The translations under genes and the position numbers were made by a program. Of a stretch of 64,000 nucleotides of DNA, positions 1 to 8,177 are shown piece by piece (position 1 is the stretch's first letter; every line of letters begins with the position of its first letter). The notes beneath the pieces were generated by a model. That model was not told the DNA's origin. It made no database searches and worked only from the letters and a program-made list of their open reading frames with translations. Where the stretch lies: assembly GCA_002494625.1 (NCBI GenBank), contig DACH01000005.1, positions 283,238 to 347,237 of the forward strand, in the 5' to 3' direction. Source of the stretch: Archaeoglobus sp. UBA234. GTDB lineage: Archaea; Halobacteriota; Archaeoglobi; Archaeoglobales; Archaeoglobaceae.

Positions 1-2
1 TG

Positions 3-1190
3 TACTTCGATAACCCAACAGTGATCAGAGGTGGCACACTCAAGCTCAATGGTTCAACTGATGCTCCATACATTGTGTTCTTCACTGATGAGGATGGAGA
101 GGATCTGTTCAGCTACGATGGAAACAACTTCAAGGCAGAACCAACACCAGTGGATGGTAAGATCTCAACAGCCACTGGTGTAATTGTTGAAGCTCCTGAG
201 TTCCCATTGAGCATTGATGTAAGCGACGATGCAGCTGCTGGGGCATACCTGATCTCAATATACGGTGTTGTTAACCAGAGTGTGGTTAACACCTATGAAG
301 ACCCACAGATCTTGCTCTCAGCAAATGTCGTTGATCCTGAGGTTACAATAACAAGCGCACCAACAACAGTTGTTCTTGGCAATAAGGTTGCAATTGAAGG
401 AACTACAAATGCCGCAGATACCAGCTTGGTGGATGTAACAGTTAAACTTGAAGGAATGAACATCAAGAAGACATGGAACAAGACACAGGTATTTGAGTGG
501 ACTGATGAGGGTGCTGGAGAGTTTAAGATATCATTTGATACCAAGGATGACATTACTGGAAGTGGATATCCAGACCCAGGACTGTACACATTGACTGTCA
601 CAATAAGCTACTCTGGAGATGAAGTAGCCTCAGAGTCCATGGCGATCGAATTCACAAGGCCAACAATCTCTGTCAGCATACCGTCAACAGTTAAGCAGGG
701 CGATCCTGTTACAATTACCGTCAAGACCACCAGAAATGAAGACTATCCATCAATGGGTGGAAACATCTGGCTCTACATCGAAGGACCCAACAAGGAAGTT
801 GGTCCTATAACAATCGTGCCAGATGAGAACGGAACTGCAACCTATGAACTGCAGACATACACCTTTGCTGAGGCTGACTATGTGGTCTATGTCAGAGACG
901 ATGTGAGGACAACAAGCAGCGATTATCCGCTCACAGATGGTGCGAATGTCAAGAAATCCCCAGATGAACCATGGCTTGCTGGCGATCCAATCGCAGATGA
1001 TGCTCTTGCAACGGCAGTCTTCACAATAGTCAAAGAACTTCCAGTGCAGCCAACCCCAACACCAACCCCAACACCAACCCCAACACCAACCCCAACACCA
1101 ACCCCAACACCAAAGCCATCCCCAGGCTTTGAGGCTATCTTTGCAGTTGCCGGACTGCTTGCAGTGGCATATCTGCTGAGAAGACGATAA
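3..1190 (+). CDS. S-layer-like PGF-CTERM surface protein, 5' end outside the window
   Basis: The reading frame is open to the left edge (codons from base 3 read YFDNPT before the first GTG at 21), so this is the C-terminal part of a longer gene. About 395 residues are visible. They form beta-rich, Ig-like segments (for example around residues 105-210 and 215-330), then a Thr-Pro tract, then a C-terminal PGF motif, a hydrophobic stretch and an RRR tail. That ending is the PGF-CTERM sorting signal recognised by archaeosortase A, which removes the helix and attaches the protein to a lipid. The Thr-Pro tract is a likely O-glycosylated spacer near the membrane. The protein probably belongs to the cell surface layer. 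A T-rich tract follows the stop codon. Whether it is the main S-layer protein cannot be decided from this fragment. Confidence 0.85.
   Translation, partial: YFDNPTVIRGGTLKLNGSTDAPYIVFFTDEDGEDLFSYDGNNFKAEPTPVDGKISTATGVIVEAPEFPLSIDVSDDAAAGAYLISIYGVVNQSVVNTYEDPQILLSANVVDPEVTITSAPTTVVLGNKVAIEGTTNAADTSLVDVTVKLEGMNIKKTWNKTQVFEWTDEGAGEFKISFDTKDDITGSGYPDPGLYTLTVTISYSGDEVASESMAIEFTRPTISVSIPSTVKQGDPVTITVKTTRNEDYPSMGGNIWLYIEGPNKEVGPITIVPDENGTATYELQTYTFAEADYVVYVRDDVRTTSSDYPLTDGANVKKSPDEPWLAGDPIADDALATAVFTIVKELPVQPTPTPTPTPTPTPTPTPTPTPKPSPGFEAIFAVAGLLAVAYLLRRR
1051..1110 (+). repeat. Perfect 12-bp tandem repeat coding Thr-Pro
   Basis: The unit CAACCCCAACAC occurs five times without a mismatch. It encodes alternating Pro and Thr in the stalk of the surface protein. 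Such a perfect repeat can change length by slippage in steps of four residues without breaking the frame. Confidence 0.95.
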
Positions 1191-1197
1191 AATTAAA

Positions 1198-1225
1198 TTT
1201 TTAAATTTTTATTTTATTTTTGTTT
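1198..1225 (+). terminator. T-rich terminator after the surface protein gene
   Basis: Directly after the stop codon the plus strand holds several runs of four or five T separated by single A residues. This is the usual form of an archaeal intrinsic terminator. No stem-loop is needed in Archaea. Confidence 0.55.
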
Positions 1226-1281
1226 ATATACTTAGGGATTTTTGCAAAGATTTTGGTCTAAGGCTATGTTTTGTAAGAACC

Positions 1282-1312
1282 GAGGAGATTGTGACTTGTA
1301 GTACATCTCCTC
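1282..1312. repeat. 8-bp perfect inverted repeat between convergent genes
   Basis: GAGGAGAT at 1282-1289 and ATCTCCTC at 1305-1312 can form a stem with a 15-base loop. The right arm overlaps the stop codon of the minus-strand nucleotidyltransferase gene. It could shape the 3' end of that transcript. Confidence 0.5.
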
Positions 1313-1640
1313 ATCTCAGTCTTATCCAGTATTTGGAAGCATCTTTTAGCAGAATAGAATCTTTTCTGTTAAGCTCTTCCTTTGTTACTGGTATCGCTTC
1401 AACTTTTCTGATTCTCTCTTTCCATATGATCTCGTTTAAAATATCCATCCTTTTAAGGAAAGGGATATTTTTCCAAGAATCTGAAACCACGACCACATCA
1501 ATATCGCTTGTCTCTATGTAATCTCCTCTGACATAGCTACCAAAAATGTAAATGGCTTCAACATCAATTTTATTTTTATTCAACCCTTTCTCCAGTCTCC
1601 TTACAGTGTCAATCACTTCTGCTGGCAACTTTCTTTGCAT
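1311..1640 (-). CDS. MNT-type nucleotidyltransferase domain protein
   Basis: A small protein of the minimal nucleotidyltransferase (MNT, PF01909) family. The signature is visible as GSYVRGDY followed by SDIDVVVV, that is, the GSxxxG and DxD residues that bind nucleotide and metal. The start at 1640 (MQRKLPAEV) is preferred because GAGGT lies about eight bases upstream. A TTG at 1661 in the same frame is the alternative. The gene overlaps the 3' end of the broken HEPN gene upstream. MNT proteins paired with HEPN proteins often act as the antitoxin, adding AMP or other nucleotides to the HEPN RNase. With the HEPN partner damaged, this gene may be a leftover antitoxin. Confidence 0.8.
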   Translation of the reverse strand: MQRKLPAEVIDTVRRLEKGLNKNKIDVEAIYIFGSYVRGDYIETSDIDVVVVSDSWKNIPFLKRMDILNEIIWKERIRKVEAIPVTKEELNRKDSILLKDASKYWIRLR

Positions 1641-2036
1641 TCTCAACAACCTCTTTTGCAATTCTCAAAGCTCTTATAGCTTCCTCCTCATCTACACTCT
1701 CTGATGGGAGCCCATTTGCAGCATCAGGATATCTCAAAACTGTATAGTATTTGTTCAGGACAAAAAGCTCTTTTTCTAGTTTTTCAGGAAGGTTGAACCC
1801 ATGATCTCTTAGATCTATGTAAAGTTCTGTGACGGTATGAGGTTTTGGAGGTTCCTGTCTTTTAACAATGAAGAACATCGCCTTAAGAGCTTTTTCTACA
1901 GCTTGCTGTGAAAAAAAGCTGTACGAAAGAATCTTGAGTTTTTCAGAAATATTTCTGCATCATATATATCTTCTTCAGCACTTTTTAGCCACAGTGTTAT
2001 TTCTTCTTGTATTCTGAAAGTATAAACTGGAGCTAA
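1609..2036 (-). pseudogene. HEPN-domain protein gene, frameshifted and without a start codon
   Basis: The two halves of a PF05168-type HEPN protein lie in different frames. The upstream half reads WLKSAEEDIYDAEIFLKN and then RFFRTAFF. The downstream half resumes as SQQAVEKALKAMFFIVK and continues through PPKPHTVTELY to the C-terminus. The break is at a run of seven A (1911-1917; T on the coding strand); one more base would restore a continuous protein. The upstream frame also has no ATG, GTG or TTG between the preceding stop (2037-2039) and the first conserved residues. An 89-residue ORF starting at 1878 is only the C-terminal part. HEPN proteins are usually RNases in toxin-antitoxin pairs with MNT proteins, such as the neighbour at 1311-1640. 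A sequencing error in the homopolymer could explain the frameshift but not the missing start. Confidence 0.8.
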
Positions 2037-2100
2037 TTAATAATTTTTTGTGGGAGAGCTAAAAGATGTTTTTTGGAATAGCAATGTGTCATCAAAACAC

Positions 2101-2110
2101 CTTTAAATAC
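2101..2110 (+). promoter_or_regulatory. TATA box of ubiX
   Basis: CTTTAAATAC lies about 25 bases upstream of the ubiX ATG. This spacing predicts a leaderless or nearly leaderless transcript, and no Shine-Dalgarno sequence is present. Confidence 0.55.
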
Positions 2111-2130
2111 TTCAACCATTAAAGAATTGC

Positions 2131-2703
2131 ATGGAAAAAATCGTTCTCGCAATGACTGGAGCAAGCGGACAGGTTTATGGCATAAGGTTACTGGAAGAGC
2201 TGAAAAAACTTGGTTCTGAAGTCCATCTTATCGTATCAAAACCTGCAATTCTCACACTGAAGACAGAAACTGATGTAGATCTAGATTATATCAAATCTCT
2301 GGCAGATCACTTCTATACTCCTAAAGACATTGGGGCAAGACTTGCAAGCGGTAGCTTCAGGCACAATGGTATGGTAATAGCCCCCTGTACGATTAATACA
2401 GCCTCTTCCATAGCTTATGGTATAGCAGATAATCTGATAGCCAGGGCAGCCGATGTTACGCTAAAAGAAAAAAGAAAGTTGATACTGCTTGTGAGAGAGA
2501 CACCTCTCCATGAAGGACATCTATCAACCCTTCTGAGACTCTCAAGACTTGGAGCAATTATCATGCCACCTGTTCCTGCCTTCTACATTCGTCCCAGAAC
2601 AATTGATGATATTGTGGCTCATACGGTGTCGAGAGTGCTGGACTTGCTTGGCTTTGAAGTGGAGTTTAGCAGGTGGGATGGTCTGGACTCTATCCAGATC
2701 TGA
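2131..2703 (+). CDS. ubiX: UbiX-family flavin prenyltransferase
   Basis: The 190-residue protein has the family length and the N-terminal FMN-binding TGASGQVYG loop. Further family motifs are SGSFRHNGMVIAPC in the middle, a LLVRETPLHEGHL segment, and AIIMPPVPAFY near the C-terminus. UbiX attaches a prenyl group to FMN to make prenylated FMN, the cofactor of UbiD-type decarboxylases. No ubiD is in the window. The gene stands alone, with its own TATA box and a start codon about 25 bases downstream of it. Confidence 0.92.
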   Translation: MEKIVLAMTGASGQVYGIRLLEELKKLGSEVHLIVSKPAILTLKTETDVDLDYIKSLADHFYTPKDIGARLASGSFRHNGMVIAPCTINTASSIAYGIADNLIARAADVTLKEKRKLILLVRETPLHEGHLSTLLRLSRLGAIIMPPVPAFYIRPRTIDDIVAHTVSRVLDLLGFEVEFSRWDGLDSIQI

Positions 2704-2771
2704 ATTCATTCTTTAATTCATCTTTTAATATGTTTCAATCTGAATCGGGGAATTTGGTTAGGTGTTATATG

Positions 2772-3995
2772 CTATAATGCCTTCGACCACTTTTTCTCCC
2801 AGTACTCTCTTATAACCTCAAGTGCGGGAAGTCTTTCACCGCTCAGAAATCTTATGCTTGCACCGCCACCAGTTGATACATGGCCCATTTTCTTATCGAT
2901 CCCCATCAATCTTGCAGCTGTGGATATATGCCCACCACCGACAACAGAAAATTCAGCCTTTGAAACTGCTTTCAGTATCTCAAAAGTTCCAAGTGCAAAC
3001 TTCTCGTTCTCAAAAACGCCGGCGGGACCATTGATCACCACAACACCATACTTGGGTATTTCTTCGGAGAACATAGATATTGTATTTACGCCGATGTCCA
3101 TTATACGCCCATTTCCATCAAATTCATCCACACTGATATCTTCTCTCCTTCCATCAATCTCAACCCCAAAATCCACAGGAAGCATTATTCTATCCTGATA
3201 TTTCTCAAGAATCTCCAGCATCTCTCTGTCATCGATTCCCTCCTTGTTCTCCTCGACAACCTTCTCATTGGTTTCCCCTATTTTCTTACCCTTGAGCATC
3301 AGAAAGTAATTTCCCACAACACCTGTAACTGCAACCTTTTCTGCAATTTCAGATGTAAGGACATTTTTGAGAACCTTAACAGAATCTGATATCTTGGCTC
3401 CTCCAAGGATGAAAATTTTGTCTTCACTACTTTTTAGCGCTCTGGTTAATGCAGCAACCTCCTTTTCAACCAGCCTCCCCACAACCGAAGGAATTACAGG
3501 TGGAAATCCCACCAAGGAAGCCTGAGATCGATGAGATGCAGAAAAAGCATCGTTTATATATAGGTCAAAGAGCGGAGAGAGTCTTCTCACTATCATTGAT
3601 TTAGAGTGCTCCTCGGGTGTCCTCTTTAGAGTCTCTTCTGCGTAAAATCTTACGTTTTCAAGGAGAAGATAGCTACTCTCACTTTCCGATATCCTGTTGA
3701 TTGCACAGCTGCTGAAAAGATCATCAACATACTCTACATTTTTTCCTAAGAGTCTGGATAGTATATCTGCATGGGCTTCAAGAGTTGTGAAATCTTTTTT
3801 TCCGGCTCTGCTCTGATGTGCAAGGATAACAACTCTGTTATCCTCAAGTTCTCTGAGTGTGGGAATGTGACTTTCAAATCTGGTTGTGTCGAGAATTGTG
3901 GAATTGACGATGGGGGCGTTGATATCAACCCTGAGAAGAATCCTTTTACCAGAAAAATCTACATCATCAAGAGTTGGCAGACCTTCTATCATCAT
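2772..3995 (-). CDS. pgk: Phosphoglycerate kinase
   Basis: This 407-residue cytosolic enzyme moves phosphate between 1,3-bisphosphoglycerate and ADP in glycolysis and gluconeogenesis. Archaeal Pgk motifs are seen in order: LLRVDINAPI at the N-terminus, LAHQSRAGK, LLENVRFYAEE, INDAFSASHR, ILGGAKISDS, INGPAGVFE and VVGGGHISTAARLMG with GGGASIRFLSG near the end. The length is normal. A T-rich AAATT promoter element sits close to the ATG pair, which suggests a leaderless transcript. The gene lies downstream of alba and asd on the same strand but is separated by about 200 bases, so it probably has its own promoter. Confidence 0.96.
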   Translation of the reverse strand: MMIEGLPTLDDVDFSGKRILLRVDINAPIVNSTILDTTRFESHIPTLRELEDNRVVILAHQSRAGKKDFTTLEAHADILSRLLGKNVEYVDDLFSSCAINRISESESSYLLLENVRFYAEETLKRTPEEHSKSMIVRRLSPLFDLYINDAFSASHRSQASLVGFPPVIPSVVGRLVEKEVAALTRALKSSEDKIFILGGAKISDSVKVLKNVLTSEIAEKVAVTGVVGNYFLMLKGKKIGETNEKVVEENKEGIDDREMLEILEKYQDRIMLPVDFGVEIDGRREDISVDEFDGNGRIMDIGVNTISMFSEEIPKYGVVVINGPAGVFENEKFALGTFEILKAVSKAEFSVVGGGHISTAARLMGIDKKMGHVSTGGGASIRFLSGERLPALEVIREYWEKKWSKAL

Positions 3996-4199
3996 TTTTA
4001 AATCGAAAGGGAATTTAAAAAATTTTGTGTTTGATAGCTGCTCTGGATTTCCTGTTAGAATAGTCGGAATCCGGAATAATACAGTCTGATTGGGATAACT
4101 CCAATAAACTATACACAGAACATTTAATAAATAAAATTCAGAAAATCGGGTAAATTTTGGTAAAATTTGAAATAACAGTTCTATTCTTCAGTCCTACTA

Positions 4200-4469
4200 T
4201 TATTTCTTGGCGAGTGTTATCTCTATAGCAGATACATTCGCCTCTCCCTGCTCACTCTCCACTTTCTCGGTTGAAATCTGAATATCCTTTACTTCAACAT
4301 CTGGCAGAAATCTTTTCCTGACAATCTCTGCGACATCAACAGCCCTACTGATCGCCCTACCTCTTGCCTTAACAGAAACTTCATTTACTCCGCTGTTGAA
4401 CTGAGTCAGTACTGCCAGAACATAGTTCATGACCGGCTTGTTTCCAACAAACACTGAGTTCTCAGCCAT
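4200..4469 (-). CDS. albA: Alba DNA/RNA-binding chromatin protein
   Basis: The 89-residue protein has the Alba fold sequence: an N-terminal VFVGNKPVMNYVLAVLTQF helix, then VSVKARGRAISRAVDVAEIVRKRFLP, and a C-terminal strand ending in EITLAKK. The conserved lysine that is acetylated in Sulfolobus Alba corresponds to the NKPVM motif region. Alba dimers coat DNA and also bind RNA. GGGGGAA a few bases upstream of the ATG is a good ribosome binding site. It follows asd by 47 bases and may be co-transcribed with it. Confidence 0.95.
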   Translation of the reverse strand: MAENSVFVGNKPVMNYVLAVLTQFNSGVNEVSVKARGRAISRAVDVAEIVRKRFLPDVEVKDIQISTEKVESEQGEANVSAIEITLAKK

Positions 4470-4516
4470 CTTTTATTCCCCCCTGTTTTTTCAGTGAAAT
4501 GGAAGCATACTTTATG

Positions 4517-5551
4517 TTATATTAATTTTTCTTTAATCATGAGTTCTGCATTCAATATGCTTGCTCCAGCAGCACCTCTCACTGTGTTATGTCCAAGAAC
4601 GAGGTATTTGATAGCATTGCTGGAATCCTTTCTAACTCTTCCCACGGTTATGCTCATTCCATCTCCCTCGTCTCTGTCCAATCTTGGTTGTGGGCGATCA
4701 GATTCCTTTCGCACTATGATTACTTTTTCTGGAGATGTGGGGAGATCAAGAGGCTTTAGAGAGTTGAAAGCATCTATTACCTCATCCACCTCAACATCTC
4801 TGCTGAATTCAGCCCAAACAGCCTCAAGGTGTCCATCTATAACCGGTACTCTGTGACAGGATGCAGATACAGTTAGATCTGCGTACTCCACCTCGCTACC
4901 GTTGAACTTTCCGAGCAACTTCAGAGGCTCTTCCTCAACTTTCTCCTCTTCTCCCTTGATGAAAGGCAGAACATTGTCCATTATTGCGAGGGATGGGACT
5001 CCCGGATAGCCTGCTCCGCTGAGAGCCTGCATCGATGAAACTATAACTCTTTTCAGACCAAGATCCATTAGTGGTTTCAGGCTGAGAACCAGTATAATTG
5101 TAGTGCAGTTTGGATTGGTTACTATAAAACCATCCCAGTTACGGTTCTTTTTCTGAACCTCTATAAGACCAAGATGTTCCGGGTTCACTTCAGGTATCAT
5201 AAGTGGGACATCTTTCTCCATTCTGAAGGCTGAAGCATTTGATGCGACCACAAAACCCTCTGATGCAAAATCAGCCTCAACCTTTCTGGCAGTATCACTG
5301 GGTAGAGCTGAAAAAACTATGTCTGCATCAACTTTCTTCGGATCCATCGGAAGCATCTCAATATCTCTAACCTTCTCAGGAACATTCGCAGAAACCTTCC
5401 ACTCAACTTCTTCCCCATAAAACTTGCCAACTCTCTTCTCAGAAGCAACAAGTGACTTTATATCGAACCATTCGTGGTTGCTGAGAATCTGGATGAACTT
5501 TTGGCCAACCATCCCTGTTGCTCCGAGAACGGCAACACTATATTTTCTCAT
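4517..5551 (-). CDS. asd: Aspartate-semialdehyde dehydrogenase
   Basis: This 344-residue enzyme reduces aspartyl phosphate to aspartate semialdehyde with NADPH, at the branch to lysine, threonine and methionine. The N-terminal dinucleotide loop GATGMVGQ is clear. The catalytic cysteine is in TNPNCTTIIL, and the substrate-binding histidine segment is SCHRVPVIDGHLEAVW. The sequence is of the archaeal/fungal type. The promoter shows AATATTTAAA about 30 bases before the ATG and no strong Shine-Dalgarno sequence, so the transcript may have a very short leader. Confidence 0.96.
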   Translation of the reverse strand: MRKYSVAVLGATGMVGQKFIQILSNHEWFDIKSLVASEKRVGKFYGEEVEWKVSANVPEKVRDIEMLPMDPKKVDADIVFSALPSDTARKVEADFASEGFVVASNASAFRMEKDVPLMIPEVNPEHLGLIEVQKKNRNWDGFIVTNPNCTTIILVLSLKPLMDLGLKRVIVSSMQALSGAGYPGVPSLAIMDNVLPFIKGEEEKVEEEPLKLLGKFNGSEVEYADLTVSASCHRVPVIDGHLEAVWAEFSRDVEVDEVIDAFNSLKPLDLPTSPEKVIIVRKESDRPQPRLDRDEGDGMSITVGRVRKDSSNAIKYLVLGHNTVRGAAGASILNAELMIKEKLI

Positions 5552-5659
5552 GAAGGCAGGTTAAATAACCGTTTTAAATATTTTTTTCTTCCATCAGAGC
5601 TTTAACTTCTATGGTTATTAACCAGCAATTTATTAATAAGATTTTACTCATTTTTTCCC

Positions 5660-6547
5660 ATGAAACTGGATTCGGTAAGTGAGTCTGTATTCTGCATTCC
5701 GGGAGCTGTTAACATCGGGGTGATTAAATCTGGTGAAAAAGCCATTCTTGTGGATACGGGGCTGGATAAAGATACAGGTAGAAGAATATTCAGGCGTCTT
5801 GATAAACTAGGCTTAAAAATTTCGGCAATCATAAACACCCATTCTCATGCAGACCATTTTGGTGGAAATAATTATATTGTAGAAAAATCTGGGGCTAAGG
5901 TAATTGCTCCTGAAATAGAGGCGGGTATGATTCAGTATCCGTATATAGAACCACTTTATCTCTATTCTGCTCATCCGGTTAGAGACCTGATGTCAAGATT
6001 TCTCATGGCAAAACCATCAGGGGTTGATCATGTGCTAAGGTCTGAAAAACATTCAATCAGCATAGCGGGAAAAGAGGTTAATGTTATTCCACTACCCGGA
6101 CATGCACCGAATCAGATAGGACTAGAGGTGGATGGAGTTCTCTTCTGTGCAGATACAGTCTTTTCTGAGAAAATCATTGATAAATACGGAATTCCACTTT
6201 TTATGGATATAGAGAAACAAAAAAAGACATTAACAAAAATTGAAAAGATGAAATGTGACCTTTTCGTACCTTCCCATGCTGAACCGACGGAAGATATCTC
6301 CTCTCTTGTTGATTTAAATTTAGGAGTAATTGAAAGGGTTGAGGATCTGATACTCTCCTTCAACTCTCCGAAGACCACAGAGGAGATTTTTAAAGAGGTT
6401 TTGGATTACTTTGAAATTACTGTGAACAACTTTATAGAATACTCTTTAGCTCTTTCAACAGTAAAAGCTTATCTGAGTTCCCTCTACAATTCAGGTGAAC
6501 TTAATGCCTTTTTTGACAACAATGTTCTTTACTGGGTACCGGATTGA
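5660..6547 (+). CDS. Metallo-beta-lactamase fold hydrolase
   Basis: The 295-residue protein carries the metal-binding THSHADHFGG motif near residues 60-70, GHAPNQIGLE around 150, the aspartate in FCADTVFSEK and a later PSHAEPT. These are the metal ligands of the metallo-beta-lactamase superfamily. The C-terminal 80 residues look helical, like the added domain found in several hydrolases of this group. The substrate is not known: glyoxalase II-like thioester or other ester hydrolysis is possible. The start ATG follows a TTTATTAATAA promoter-like stretch at short distance. It is transcribed divergently from asd. Confidence 0.85.
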   Translation: MKLDSVSESVFCIPGAVNIGVIKSGEKAILVDTGLDKDTGRRIFRRLDKLGLKISAIINTHSHADHFGGNNYIVEKSGAKVIAPEIEAGMIQYPYIEPLYLYSAHPVRDLMSRFLMAKPSGVDHVLRSEKHSISIAGKEVNVIPLPGHAPNQIGLEVDGVLFCADTVFSEKIIDKYGIPLFMDIEKQKKTLTKIEKMKCDLFVPSHAEPTEDISSLVDLNLGVIERVEDLILSFNSPKTTEEIFKEVLDYFEITVNNFIEYSLALSTVKAYLSSLYNSGELNAFFDNNVLYWVPD

Positions 6548-6854
6548 AAATTTACTCTGTTTTAGCTTTATTTTTCCTTGTTCTGTGGTTTGTGTTGTAA
6601 GAAAGCAAATATACTTGGGTGTTGGAGATGTATGAAGATGTGTATTGATCTCCCACAGCAGATTCATATGGGGCTGAGTTGCGAAGGACAGTACAAATCA
6701 GAGTAAATGTTAAAAAAGCTATCAGGTAAATGAACAAGAGAGGTTATAGAATCGCTGTAAGAGGGAATCACACTGCCTTAATAGGCTGTGCGATAATAAT
6801 TGCAGGATTGGTTGGATAGATATAGCTGTATTCAGAAAGTTTGGAGGGGTATAT
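6548..6854. other. Intergenic stretch with one possible micro-ORF
   Basis: No clear gene lies here. The stretch holds the 29-codon frame at 6730-6819 and a good ribosome binding site (GGAGGGG at 6843-6849) for the next gene. Other frames are short and show no family resemblance. Confidence 0.5.
6730..6819 (+). CDS. Possible 29-residue single-helix membrane peptide
   Basis: The frame starts with MNKRGYRIAVRG, has a basic N-terminus and then a hydrophobic helix ALIGCAIIIAGLVG. The ribosome binding site is weak (AGGT directly before the ATG). It lies 35 bases upstream of another membrane protein gene on the same strand. It may be real or a decayed remnant of a larger membrane protein. Confidence 0.3.
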   Translation: MNKRGYRIAVRGNHTALIGCAIIIAGLVG

Positions 6855-7148
6855 TTGAAACTCTCAACTAAAATTGCTTTGGCATATCTTATTCTAAGTT
6901 TTCCTGTAGTGATGAAAGGATATATTGGGCCACTGATTGATCTCGTAATTCGCCTTTCAACCAATTATTTGCCGATATATCTCAAACTACACTTCTTGTC
7001 CAACCTTTTCTACATTCTGTTTAATCCACCACTTTACATAGCTGTTCATTACAGCTCCCCATTTTCGGGGTATCTTCTTCTTTTCTCTTTTGTTTATCCT
7101 TTTCTTTCGATGTTTATGATTTCACGCATTCTAAGTAAATTTGACTAA
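6855..7148 (+). CDS. Small hydrophobic membrane protein, unknown function
   Basis: The 97-residue product is strongly hydrophobic, with about three predicted transmembrane segments (roughly residues 5-30, 45-65 and 70-90). It starts at TTG, with GGAGGGG eight bases upstream, which supports translation. No family is recognised. It ends about 190 bases before the 3' end of the convergent tRNA-Ala gene. Confidence 0.55.
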   Translation: MKLSTKIALAYLILSFPVVMKGYIGPLIDLVIRLSTNYLPIYLKLHFLSNLFYILFNPPLYIAVHYSSPFSGYLLLFSFVYPFLSMFMISRILSKFD

Positions 7149-7336
7149 ATTAATTAAATTGCTTAATTATTTTAAATTATTACAATGTAAATACGATAGG
7201 GTTATGTAGTCACTCTAAGTTCAGTCAAGATTACTGAAAATTCATTTCATGAACTCTCAGGGTTTCTGTTTTTGTGGCTACTCTACTTAGAACTCCTGTA
7301 TTCATTAAAATAACCCAGTAGTAAGAGAATTCGTAG

Positions 7337-7410
7337 TGGACCGGTGGGGATTTGAACCCCAGGCCTCTCGCATGCCAAGCGAGCGCTCTTCCAGACTGAG
7401 CTACCGGCCC
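7337..7410 (-). tRNA. tRNA-Ala, anticodon GGC
   Basis: The minus strand folds as a standard cloverleaf. The acceptor stem is GGGCCGG paired with CCGGTCC, including the G3-U70 pair that identifies alanine tRNAs. The D-arm contains TAGCTCAGTCTGGAAGAGC. The anticodon stem CTCGC/GCGAG holds loop TTGGCAT, giving anticodon GGC. The T-arm is CTGGGGTTCAAATCCCCA with the TTCAAAT loop. The discriminator base is A, and CCA is not encoded. There is no intron. Confidence 0.97.
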
Positions 7411-7715
7411 CCTCTTTTAAGGTAGTAAAAAAAGAGTGTTTATGAATTTTACGGTAGATTTCTTAAAAGTCTGTGAAAGAGATTTGCAGTTGGTACTTTG
7501 GGAAAGCAAAACGAGTCTGATTAACCTTCTTGCTGGTCTGAAAACCTCTTTTATCAGGGTGATGGGAAACCTTTTAACGAGACCGACTTCTTGGGAAGTG
7601 CAGTATTGCCAGTTAATAATCGGGTTTTGATGTTTATAATCTAGTTATAAACAGAAATTATCATAATGAGGTATATAATAAAGTATTTAATTAAAGAAAT
7701 GTAGATTGGATTAAA
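7411..7715. other. Intergenic stretch without a supported gene
   Basis: The left end carries the upstream region of the minus-strand tRNA-Ala. A 64-codon frame at 7436-7630 has no ribosome binding site and no family resemblance. The right end is AT-rich and includes promoter-like TATA elements (around 7635-7690) for the next plus-strand gene. Confidence 0.5.
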
Positions 7716-8090
7716 ATGGAGAGCCCTTCTGATCGGATTGATAAAATCTCTCGAATCATAAAAAAAGATTGCCCATCAGAACATCAGAATAAATGGGATT
7801 CTGAAGGGAGAGATTATGAGGACATGTTGATTGGAGATCTTGAATCGATACTCAATAAAGAGACCTCTTATCTCGGTGAAGTAACGAGAATTCTGGAGAT
7901 CAATAAATCAATCCTGAACCAATTCCTCAATATCACTCTGATAATATCTGTTCTGAGTCTGGTTGCTGTTTCACTGTGGTTTTATCAATCAATTTCATCA
8001 TCGAGCTATGCTGCTCTCCTCCTGTCAGCCGCCTTTCTTGCACTCCTAAATATTCTTGTAAGTCTCAGGATAAAGAAGATGCTCTCATGA
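7716..8090 (+). CDS. Membrane protein with cytosolic N-terminal domain, unknown function
   Basis: The first 70 of 124 residues are charged and probably helical. Two hydrophobic segments follow (about residues 71-91 and 97-115), and the end is basic (RIKKMLS). The layout suggests a cytosolic N-terminal part anchored by a hairpin of two helices. The ATG follows an AT-rich promoter region. No family is recognised. The frame is isolated between a tRNA gene and a DsrE-like gene. Confidence 0.55.
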   Translation: MESPSDRIDKISRIIKKDCPSEHQNKWDSEGRDYEDMLIGDLESILNKETSYLGEVTRILEINKSILNQFLNITLIISVLSLVAVSLWFYQSISSSSYAALLLSAAFLALLNILVSLRIKKMLS

Positions 8091-8138
8091 GTTTTCAGGT
8101 TATTTTTTATTAATTAATTTGACTTAAAAATAAGAAAG

Positions 8139-8147
8139 TTTATAAAG
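8139..8147 (+). promoter_or_regulatory. TATA box of the DsrE-like gene
   Basis: TTTATAAAG lies about 31 bases upstream of the preferred ATG at 8178, the usual position for an archaeal TATA box with a short leader. Confidence 0.5.
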
Positions 8148-8177
8148 TATATCTGTGGAATATTGTTGGTGAAAGGA

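Noticed and set aside
7436..7630. 64-codon frame after tRNA-Ala
   Set aside because: No ribosome binding site, no family resemblance, and it overlaps the tRNA promoter region.
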